Shown here: piece after piece, positions 1-5,130 of the stretch
Position numbering within the stretch: position 1 is the first letter of the stretch
How the letters are laid out: every line of letters starts with the position of its first letter
Assembly: GCA_017304275.1 (NCBI GenBank)
Contig: JAFKKW010000422.1
Location: forward strand, 1 to 7,173
Direction of reading: 5' to 3'
Length of the DNA: 7,173 nt
Source: Hyphomicrobiales bacterium
Lineage (GTDB): Bacteria > Pseudomonadota > Alphaproteobacteria > Rhizobiales > Hyphomicrobiaceae
Notes under the pieces: generated by a model
What the model was told of the DNA's origin: nothing
Database searches by the model: none
What the model saw: the letters and a program-made list of their open reading frames with translations, nothing else
Made by a program: the position numbers and the translations under genes

Positions 1-641
1 GTGTACTTTGAGACGCCGGCGCGGCGCGGGCGGTCGTTGACGGGCGCATAGGCGGCCTCGTGGCCGTAGGCCTGCACCAGCGCCGGAAGGTAACGGTGCA
101 TGCCCGAGAAGTACGGGAGATCGAGAAAAACCTCGCGACGGAACACCTTGATGCCGCAGCCCGTATCCGGACAGCGGTCGTTCAGGACGGCGTCGCGCAG
201 CCAGTTGGCGAACTTCGAGGCGAGGCGTTTCGACGATTGCGCGCGCCGGTTCACGCGGATACCGCCGGCCAGGGCGACGCGCGGTCGGTCAGCGCGATCG
301 AGAAGCGACAGCAGCCTGGCGATGTCGCGGGGATCGTTCTGGCCGTCGCCGTCCATGGTGGCGATGATGGGTGCGGTTGCGGCCCGAACGCCGGTCCTGA
401 CGGAGGCGCTCTGGCCGGCGCGCCGCGCATGGCGGACGTAGCGCAGTTGCGGGATGCCGCCGAGCAGCGCCTGGATCTCGGCGGCCGTCGCATCATCGCT
501 GGCGTCGTCGACGACGATGATCTCACGCAGCACGCTCGCCGGGACAGACGCAACCGTTTCGCGGATCAGATCGCCGATGTTGCCCGCTTCGTTGAAGGCC
601 GGGATGACGACCGCCAGTTCCGGCGCCCTGTGCGCTTCCAT
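1..641 (-). CDS. GT2 family glycosyltransferase, dolichol-phosphate mannosyltransferase-like (C-terminus cut by window edge)
   Basis: The frame runs from an ATG at 641 to the left edge, giving 213 residues without a stop. It is a GT-A fold family 2 glycosyltransferase of the polyprenyl-phosphate sugar synthase type. Visible marks are VVIPAFNEAGNI (residues 11-22), the nucleotide-binding VVDDASDD (43-50), the metal-binding MDGDGQNDP (96-104) and, near the visible end, MHRYLP (181-186) followed by RPRRAGVSKY (204-213), typical of this subfamily. The expected reaction is transfer of a sugar from a nucleotide sugar to a polyprenyl phosphate at the inner face of the cytoplasmic membrane. The start overlaps the phosphatase stop by one base (TGATG), with GAGGA at 653-649 seven bases upstream, so translation is probably coupled. 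Whether C-terminal membrane helices follow, as in some ArnC/RgtE-like enzymes, cannot be seen. The family is certain; the sugar is unknown. Confidence 0.93.
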   Translation of the reverse strand, partial: MEAHRAPELAVVIPAFNEAGNIGDLIRETVASVPASVLREIIVVDDASDDATAAEIQALLGGIPQLRYVRHARRAGQSASVRTGVRAATAPIIATMDGDGQNDPRDIARLLSLLDRADRPRVALAGGIRVNRRAQSSKRLASKFANWLRDAVLNDRCPDTGCGIKVFRREVFLDLPYFSGMHRYLPALVQAYGHEAAYAPVNDRPRRAGVSKY

Positions 642-1435
642 CAGCGTATCCTCGCAGCGGCCACGCGCATGAGCGGCGTGAAGGGGGAGGCAAGGGCGTT
701 CCACGTGCGGCGCGGGTCGCGCCAGAGGCCGATGAAGGCGATGTGGAGCAGCCCAACGGTCACCGCCATGAAGACGCCGGCAAACAGGATATCGCTCAGG
801 AAATGGGCTCCCTGGGCGATCCTGACCGTTCCCACCAGCAGTCCGCCGGCGATGCCGGTCGCGATCAATCCCAAGCGGAATTGCGGAAGAAGGAATGCGA
901 GCGCGAAGAACGGTGCGAACATGGCGGATGCTTCGCCGCTGACGAACGAGCAGTTGCGCGGGCATTCGCTGGACGGCACGAGAGGCGGCGTGAAGGCTTT
1001 GGCGCCGCCGAACTCGATGACATCGCGCGGGCGGGCGCGGCCCATATTGTCCTTGAAGACGAGGTTGGCCACCACGCCGGGGCCAACGACGAGCACGGCG
1101 ATCATGAACCAGCAGCGTGTCTGCTCCAGGCCGAACCACTTGCGCTCCGCGAAGACGAGACGCGTGGCCACGATCAGGGTCGCAAGGGCGAGCAGCAGGA
1201 AGACCACCTGAAACGCTCGGCGCGCAAGCGTGACGGCCGTGGTCGGGCACCAGGGTCTTCCGGGGAGCGCCGACGCAGCAGGACAGGCTTCTCTCACGGC
1301 CTCCGAGACCGCGAGATCGATACCGGGGTTGGCGATCAGGACGACCGCCAAGGGTAGCGTCAGCACGGCGGCACCGATCAAGAAATCGCGACGGAACCTG
1401 GTCTCCTGCGGCGTGAAGGGGTCGATGGCAGCCAT
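641..1435 (-). CDS. PAP2-superfamily membrane phosphatase (lipid A phosphatase-like)
   Basis: The 264-residue protein has about six hydrophobic segments (roughly 18-36, 76-92, 108-126, 172-188, 189-204, 213-236). The three PAP2 phosphatase signatures lie in order. C1 is K128...R135-P136 in KDNMGRARP. C2 is SFVSGEAS (163-170). C3 is R205...H211...D215 in VRIAQGAHFLSD. PAP2 enzymes form a phospho-histidine intermediate (here H211) and hydrolyse lipid phosphates or pyrophosphates, normally on the periplasmic side. C2 reads SGE rather than the textbook SGH, so E168 stands where the general-acid histidine usually is. The start at 1435 is three bases after the upstream gene's stop, with AGGAG at 1449-1445 nine bases before it. 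Position between an ArnT/Rgt-like and a DPM-like transferase favours lipid A dephosphorylation (LpxE/LpxF-type), but undecaprenyl-pyrophosphate recycling is an alternative. Confidence 0.92.
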   Translation of the reverse strand: MAAIDPFTPQETRFRRDFLIGAAVLTLPLAVVLIANPGIDLAVSEAVREACPAASALPGRPWCPTTAVTLARRAFQVVFLLLALATLIVATRLVFAERKWFGLEQTRCWFMIAVLVVGPGVVANLVFKDNMGRARPRDVIEFGGAKAFTPPLVPSSECPRNCSFVSGEASAMFAPFFALAFLLPQFRLGLIATGIAGGLLVGTVRIAQGAHFLSDILFAGVFMAVTVGLLHIAFIGLWRDPRRTWNALASPFTPLMRVAAARIR

Positions 1436-1438
1436 GCC

Positions 1439-2980
1439 TCATCTCTCCTGGTACTTGGCGAGCAACGAGAAATGCACCGTGCGCGTGGCGTGATCGCCGG
1501 TCGGCAGTGCGCGTGCGATCTTGGGGCCGACGCTTTCGAAACGACCGGTCAGGGTCGGTGCCGGAGCGCGCGGCGACACGAGCAAGACCGGCTCGGGCGC
1601 GGCCGCGGTGAAGGGCCGGGTCATCTCGAAATGGCTGCGCGGTACGGGGCCATCGCGCCACGCCTGCATGGGAACGCCGATGTCACGTGCGTAGTAGGAA
1701 AGCGCGGCTGCAAACTCGCGGTCGTCGGTCAGAAGGGAGCGGATTGGCTGGCCCCGTTGCACGGCGGCTGCAAGCTCGTCTTTCACCGCCGCTGCCAGCT
1801 CGCGGTTGCCGAGCGTGCGCGCGAGCGGGTCGCCGATGCCGGGCAGTGAAAAGCGTCCCGCCTGCCAGGTGGCGAGGGCGATCAGCACTGCGATTGAGAG
1901 GTTTATCGCGAACGACGCGCGCAGCCATGACCAGGCCCGGTCGCGCATCATCGCGGCCGTTACGAGCACGATTGCGGCGACGTATGCGGGGGCGGCCCAG
2001 TTGGCGTGGGCGCGCGAGATCAGCCCCTGTGTGGTGACGAGGACGAGGATCGGCACCGAGAAGGCGAGCAGCAGCTTGTCAGGGGCGGCAGTGTCATACG
2101 GACGTCGTGCCGCGCGCCAGACGATTGCAAGCAACGCCCCGAACAGGATCGGGCCGAACACGCCGAACTGCGCGAGCAGGAACTCGGCTGCCTTTCCCGG
2201 ATGGAACGGGATTCCGCTCCAGTTCGCGTTGTCGGCCGTGTGGGCGACCGTGACGAAGCCGTTGGTGGCGTTCCACAGCAGGTTCGGGACGATGAGCGCG
2301 AGTCCGCCGGCGAGCGCCAGCCAGAGGTGCGGCTGCTTCAGGAATGTGCGGCGCTCCGGTGCGACGAGGAAATAGATCGCCGCGCACAGGATGAAGTACG
2401 CCATCGCATACTTGGCGTTGAGGCCAAGACCAAGGGCGAGCGCGAGCAGCGTCGTGTCGCGCAGCGTTGGAGCCGACAAAAGGCTCACGAACGCGTAGAG
2501 GGCGAGCGCCCACGCCGCGAGAAGCGGGACGTCGGTCGAGATGATGCCGCTCGACAGCGAGACGGCCGGAAGCAGCGCGTAGCCGAGTCCTGCTAAAATG
2601 GCGACGTCGGCGTCATAGAGGCGTACGGCGATACCATAGATCAGCGTTGCCGTGACGAGGTGCAGAAGAAGCGCCGGCAACCGGATGCAGGCTTCGCCGT
2701 CGCCGCAGACGGCGGTTGCGCCGTGGATGATCCAGGCCACCAGCGGTGGCTTCGAGAAATAGCCGAGGGACAGATCCTGCGACCAGGCCCAGTACTGCGC
2801 CTCGTCCATGTAGAGGTCGGTGCCGTTGGCAGCGAGTGCGATGAGCCGCAACGCCGCGATCACGGCAAGCAGGCAGAGGAAGATCGTGAAACACCGGGTG
2901 CGAAGAGCGGCGGTCCAACGCCGGCTCTTTCCGTCGCGCGCAAGATGGGCTGCACTCACGCAATCCTGCTGCACGTCCAT
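1439..2980 (-). CDS. Integral-membrane GT39/GT83-type glycosyltransferase (ArnT/Rgt-like)
   Basis: With the start chosen here the protein has 513 residues. A short polar N-terminus precedes a first membrane helix (about 29-50). The first periplasmic loop then carries YMDEAQYW (57-64, acidic pair D59-E60) and GYFSKPPLVAWI (73-84), the hallmark of PMT_2/GT39-type enzymes that take sugar from a polyprenyl-phosphate donor. About ten more hydrophobic stretches follow to roughly residue 372. A soluble C-terminal domain (about 385-513) includes HFEMTRPF (450-457). The acceptor is probably an envelope lipid such as lipid A or core. An ATG at 3034 is also in frame and would add 18 residues, but it has no ribosome-binding site. 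The ATG at 2980 has GGGGGA seven bases upstream. A GTG at 2959 (preceded by AGGA) is a further option. This is the first gene of the minus-strand operon. Confidence 0.9.
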   Translation of the reverse strand: MDVQQDCVSAAHLARDGKSRRWTAALRTRCFTIFLCLLAVIAALRLIALAANGTDLYMDEAQYWAWSQDLSLGYFSKPPLVAWIIHGATAVCGDGEACIRLPALLLHLVTATLIYGIAVRLYDADVAILAGLGYALLPAVSLSSGIISTDVPLLAAWALALYAFVSLLSAPTLRDTTLLALALGLGLNAKYAMAYFILCAAIYFLVAPERRTFLKQPHLWLALAGGLALIVPNLLWNATNGFVTVAHTADNANWSGIPFHPGKAAEFLLAQFGVFGPILFGALLAIVWRAARRPYDTAAPDKLLLAFSVPILVLVTTQGLISRAHANWAAPAYVAAIVLVTAAMMRDRAWSWLRASFAINLSIAVLIALATWQAGRFSLPGIGDPLARTLGNRELAAAVKDELAAAVQRGQPIRSLLTDDREFAAALSYYARDIGVPMQAWRDGPVPRSHFEMTRPFTAAAPEPVLLVSPRAPAPTLTGRFESVGPKIARALPTGDHATRTVHFSLLAKYQER

Positions 2981-3128
2981 CTCCGCGTCCCCCGACGCAC
3001 GAGGCCGGCGCGGCCCGTCATGGCAACCGCGCATCCGGTTTGGCTAGCAGCGGCGTGCGACGGGGAAGCAACCGATCGGCGACAACGGGATGACACAGCG
3101 ACAGCCGAGGCGCGCGGGCCACGGAGGG

Positions 3129-3162
3129 TGCCCATTGACACTGCGGCGGGTCATGCCCATTG
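3129..3162. repeat. 9-bp direct repeat TGCCCATTG, two copies 25 bases apart
   Basis: TGCCCATTG occurs at 3129-3137 and again at 3154-3162. The second copy sits inside the inverted repeat at 3151-3173. Two copies on nearly the same helical face in a divergent promoter region could be a regulator-binding pair. No known consensus is matched and chance remains possible. Confidence 0.4.
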
Positions 3163-3173
3163 TTCAGGCATGA
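3151..3173. repeat. Perfect 7-bp inverted repeat (possible operator)
   Basis: TCATGCC at 3151-3157 is the exact reverse complement of GGCATGA at 3167-3173, with a 9-base centre. The palindrome TGATCA (3171-3176) overlaps its right arm. No T-run follows on either strand, so it is more likely an operator-like site than a terminator. It lies 171 bases before the left-going gene and 228 before the right-going one. Confidence 0.4.
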
Positions 3174-3260
3174 TCATCGCTGCCGCCTTTCACCTGAAAC
3201 TCCCTCGCGGGGAGACCGATGCCGCGGGCTTCTAGCCCCGGCTTGGTTGGCCGCATACGC

Positions 3261-3277
3261 GTTCCCGGGCCGGGGAC
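3261..3277. repeat. GC-rich hairpin upstream of rnk
   Basis: GTTCCCG (3261-3267) can pair with CGGGGAC (3271-3277) over seven pairs including one G-T wobble, leaving a GGC loop. There is no T-run after it. It overlaps the -35 element of the candidate rnk promoter, so it could be a binding site or could be fortuitous in this GC-rich DNA. Confidence 0.35.
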
Positions 3278-3300
3278 ATCTCGATATCCGTTTACATAAT
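3273..3300 (+). promoter_or_regulatory. Candidate housekeeping-type promoter for rnk
   Basis: GGGACA (3273-3278) matches four of six bases of the -35 consensus TTGACA. After 16 bases, CATAAT (3295-3300) matches five of six bases of the -10 consensus TATAAT. The -10 sits in the only clearly AT-rich patch of this intergenic region. Transcription would begin near 3307 and leave a leader of roughly 95 bases before rnk. This is a pattern match only. Confidence 0.33.
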
Positions 3301-3390
3301 TCCGACGCCGCGCCGAGCGGTTAGCGCAATTCTCAGGAGCTTCGTTCCGGGATCGCGCTGCCGCTCGAGATCGCGTGCGTCTTTTCACAT

Positions 3391-3394
3391 GAGG
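3391..3394 (+). promoter_or_regulatory. Ribosome-binding site that fixes the rnk start
   Basis: GAGG at 3391-3394 lies six bases before the ATG at 3401. An in-frame ATG at 3389 overlaps this motif and has no purine-rich sequence of its own upstream, so the downstream ATG is preferred. Confidence 0.65.
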
Positions 3395-3400
3395 TTGCCG

Positions 3401-3820
3401 ATGACGTTTCATCCTCCGACCAACTCGCTTCCCAAGATCGTGATCGGCGAGCGCGAGGAATCCCGACTGACTGCGCTCGCGACCTCTGCCCTGCTGGTCG
3501 GCCGCGCGGAGTACGTGGCGCGGGTTTTGCTCTCCGAGATAGAGCGGGCCGATCTCATGCCGGATGCGGAGTTGCCGGAGACGGTCGTGCGCATGAACGC
3601 GCGCGTCGATTTCGAGATCGACGATGGCGAACGACGGGAAGCGGAACTGGTCTTTCCGGGGGATGCGAATATCGACGCGGGCAAGATCTCCGTGCTGACC
3701 CCGATCGGCGCGGCCCTGATCGGCCTTTCGCCCGGCCAGACGATGTCGCTCAAGGGGATGGACGGACGGCCCCATAAGCTCCGGGTGATCTCGGTCAGAC
3801 CGCCTCAGCCCGGCGCATAA
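3401..3820 (+). CDS. rnk: Rnk-like protein (GreA/GreB C-terminal domain; nucleoside diphosphate kinase regulator family)
   Basis: The protein has 139 residues, close to the usual size of Rnk (about 135). It opens with PKIVIGEREESRL (11-23), characteristic of the Rnk N-terminus, followed by a short helical region to about 52 in place of the long coiled coil of GreA/GreB. The C-terminal GreA/GreB-like FKBP-type domain spans about 57-135, with the signature SVLTPIGAALIGLSPGQ (97-113). Rnk proteins bind RNA polymerase near the secondary channel in competition with Gre factors; in E. coli and Pseudomonas Rnk was named for its effect on nucleoside diphosphate kinase levels. It is a single cytosolic gene, divergent from the glycosyltransferase operon, with 143 bases to the next gene on the same strand. 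The family call is firm; its role here is inferred from homology. Confidence 0.88.
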   Translation: MTFHPPTNSLPKIVIGEREESRLTALATSALLVGRAEYVARVLLSEIERADLMPDAELPETVVRMNARVDFEIDDGERREAELVFPGDANIDAGKISVLTPIGAALIGLSPGQTMSLKGMDGRPHKLRVISVRPPQPGA

Positions 3821-3821
3821 C

Positions 3822-3842
3822 GCCTGGGGACGCGGCGCAGGC
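3822..3842 (+). terminator. Weak hairpin after rnk, possible terminator
   Basis: GCCTG (3822-3826) can pair with CAGGC (3838-3842) around an 11-base GC-rich loop, directly after the rnk stop. Only three consecutive Ts (3849-3851) occur downstream. It is a poor intrinsic terminator, so read-through into the FIST gene cannot be excluded. Confidence 0.2.
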
Positions 3843-3911
3843 CGTCTGTTTACCACGAGAGCGATTGCCGCTCCTCACAACGTGTGGCAGCCTCCTAAGT
3901 AACAGTTCGAT

Positions 3912-3948
3912 AACAGGCGCTTGCGCGTGCAACGCACGGAACAGGCGC
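3912..3948. repeat. Direct repeat AACAGGCGC flanking a small inverted repeat, upstream of the FIST gene
   Basis: AACAGGCGC occurs at 3912-3920 and 3940-3948, 28 bases apart, and AACAG occurs again at 3901-3905. Between the two copies lies a 5-bp inverted repeat, CGTGC (3926-3930) and GCACG (3934-3938), with an AAC centre. The group ends three bases before the ribosome-binding site of the FIST gene, so it may be an operator or a structured leader. No matching regulator consensus is known to me. Confidence 0.4.
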
Positions 3949-3951
3949 CGA

Positions 3952-3957
3952 GGGAGG
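3952..3957 (+). promoter_or_regulatory. Strong ribosome-binding site deciding a GTG start for the FIST gene
   Basis: GGGAGG at 3952-3957 is six bases before the GTG at 3964. The in-frame ATG at 3958 directly abuts it with no spacer, which is too close for normal initiation. The GTG is therefore the better start. Confidence 0.6.
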
Positions 3958-3963
3958 ATGTGC

Positions 3964-5130
3964 GTGAGGCGAACGCTTGCCTCCGCGGGTTCGTGTGGCA
4001 TCGGCGTCGCCAGCACGCGAGCGCCCGCGGTTCCTGATGCCGTGTCCGAGTTGAGAGCCGCACTTACGGGCGAGCTCCAGCATATCGTGGCGTTCTTCTC
4101 GGTCGACTACGATGCGGCCGAGCTGGCCGCGGGGCTTGAGCGTGCGTTCCCGGGCGTCGCCGTGAGCGGATGCTCGACGGCGGGTGCGTTCGGAACCTCC
4201 GGTCTCATGGAGACCGGTGTGCTGCTGATCGCCTTTCCGCGAACGGGCTTCCGAATCCATACCGGGGTCATCGAGGATGTCGGTGCGTTCGGTGTCGAGC
4301 GGGCGGGCCGGATGGTGCGCGACCTCAAGGCACGCATGGACGTGCGCAACGGCGACAGGCTTTCCGAGCGGGTGTTCGGCATCATGCTCGTCGATGGTCT
4401 CTCGAACGCCGAAGAGACGGTGGTCGGCGCCGTGCATTGGGCGCTGGGCGATATGCAGCTCATCGGCGGATCGGCCGGCGACGGGCTCGCGTTCCGGCAG
4501 ACGTCGCTGATCCACGAAGGTCGCGTGCTCAACCGCTCGGCCATCCTGATGATGGTGGAGAGCGAGTTTCCCTTTCGCATCTTCAAGACGTCGAATTTCG
4601 AGCCGACGCAGATCAAGCTGGTGGTCACCGCCGCGGATGCGGACTGCCGCACCGTGCACGAGCTCAACGCGGAGCCGGCGGCGCGGGAATATGCATCCGC
4701 GATCGGTCTTTTGCCGGACGACCTCGGGCCGTTCAGCTTCGCGTCCTATCCGCTGGTGGTGAAGGTCGGCGGCGACTACTACTGCCGTTCGATCCGCAAC
4801 ATGAACCCGGACGGCAGCCTTTCCTTCTTCTGCGCGATCGACGAGGGACTGGTGTTCACCGTGGCACGGCCGAAGGACATGCTGCTGTCGACGGAGCGGG
4901 CGCTCGACGAGATCGACCGCTCGCTCGGCGGGATCGACATGGTGCTCGGATTCGATTGCGTGCTGCGTCGCCTCGACGCCGAGAACCGCCAGATCCGACG
5001 ACAGGTGGAGGATCTCTACCGGCACTATGGCGTGGTGGGCTTCCACACCTACGGCGAGCAGCATAACTCGATGCATCTCAATCAGACGCTGACCGGTGTC
5101 GCCTTCGGCGCGCGGCGAGGTGCAAGGTGA
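3964..5130 (+). CDS. FIST-domain sensory protein (FIST N + FIST C)
   Basis: The protein has 388 residues from the GTG start. It has no signal peptide and no membrane helix, so it is probably cytosolic. The FIST N-terminal domain covers about 30-225, with AVSGCSTAGAFG (66-77), MLVDGLS (141-147) and LIGGSAGDGL (166-175). The FIST C-terminal domain covers about 240-380, with YYCRSI (272-277) and GVVGFHTYGEQ (356-366) ending in NQTLTGVAFG (373-382). FIST domains are proposed small-ligand sensors, perhaps for amino acids or related compounds, and are usually linked to signalling proteins. This one ends within the start of a hybrid kinase (GTGA overlap, 5127-5130), which makes kinase control in trans its likely job. 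An in-frame ATG at 3865 would add 33 residues of unconvincing, repeat-encoded sequence. The ligand is unknown. Confidence 0.9.
   Translation: MRRTLASAGSCGIGVASTRAPAVPDAVSELRAALTGELQHIVAFFSVDYDAAELAAGLERAFPGVAVSGCSTAGAFGTSGLMETGVLLIAFPRTGFRIHTGVIEDVGAFGVERAGRMVRDLKARMDVRNGDRLSERVFGIMLVDGLSNAEETVVGAVHWALGDMQLIGGSAGDGLAFRQTSLIHEGRVLNRSAILMMVESEFPFRIFKTSNFEPTQIKLVVTAADADCRTVHELNAEPAAREYASAIGLLPDDLGPFSFASYPLVVKVGGDYYCRSIRNMNPDGSLSFFCAIDEGLVFTVARPKDMLLSTERALDEIDRSLGGIDMVLGFDCVLRRLDAENRQIRRQVEDLYRHYGVVGFHTYGEQHNSMHLNQTLTGVAFGARRGAR

Larger units (their letters stand above)
2981..3400. other. Divergent intergenic region, no supportable gene
   Basis: These 420 bases separate the start of the minus-strand glycosyltransferase operon from the start of rnk. 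Short open frames cross it on both strands, but none has a ribosome-binding site, a recognisable product or independence from a longer shadow frame. It should contain the promoters of both divergent units. What I can see is a direct repeat and an inverted repeat (3129-3173), a GC-rich hairpin (3261-3277) overlapping a candidate promoter (3273-3300), and an AT-richer patch at 3280-3300 that stands out from its surroundings. I could not identify a convincing minus-strand promoter. Confidence 0.6.

Noticed and set aside
60..1211. A 383-codon open frame on the plus strand, antisense to the GT2 and PAP2 genes.
   Set aside because: It has no family motif, an arginine- and alanine-rich composition typical of GC-rich shadow frames, and lies opposite two genes with clear catalytic motifs and ribosome-binding sites.
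2981..3034. N-terminal extension of the glycosyltransferase to an ATG at 3034.
   Set aside because: There is no purine-rich motif before it, and the added residues are polar and unlike the family, whereas 2980 has GGGGGA at a good distance.
2660..3235. A 191-codon plus-strand frame extending from the glycosyltransferase gene into the intergenic region.
   Set aside because: Most of it is antisense to the conserved DE and GYFSKPP motif region of the glycosyltransferase, and the intergenic part shows no domain.
3226..3238. Small hairpin GGGCT-TCT-AGCCC in the intergenic region, considered as a terminator.
   Set aside because: The stem has only five pairs, no T-run follows, and no gene ends nearby on either strand.
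3164..3856. A 230-codon minus-strand frame covering rnk and its upstream region.
   Set aside because: There is no recognisable domain, it runs antisense to a well-supported Rnk family gene, and its composition is shadow-like.
3880..3896. A sigma-54-like TGGCAG sequence upstream of the FIST gene.
   Set aside because: The paired TTGC element is absent at the required spacing, so it does not meet the consensus.
3865..3963. Upstream extension of the FIST protein to an ATG at 3865 or 3958.
   Set aside because: The ATG at 3865 has no ribosome-binding site and the extension runs through the repeat cluster. The ATG at 3958 abuts the GGGAGG motif without a spacer, so the GTG at 3964 is preferred.
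3895..5076. A 393-codon open frame on the minus strand opposite the FIST gene.
   Set aside because: Its composition (rich in His, Arg and Glu) is that of a codon-phase shadow. The FIST frame carries recognisable domain motifs and couples to the kinase.
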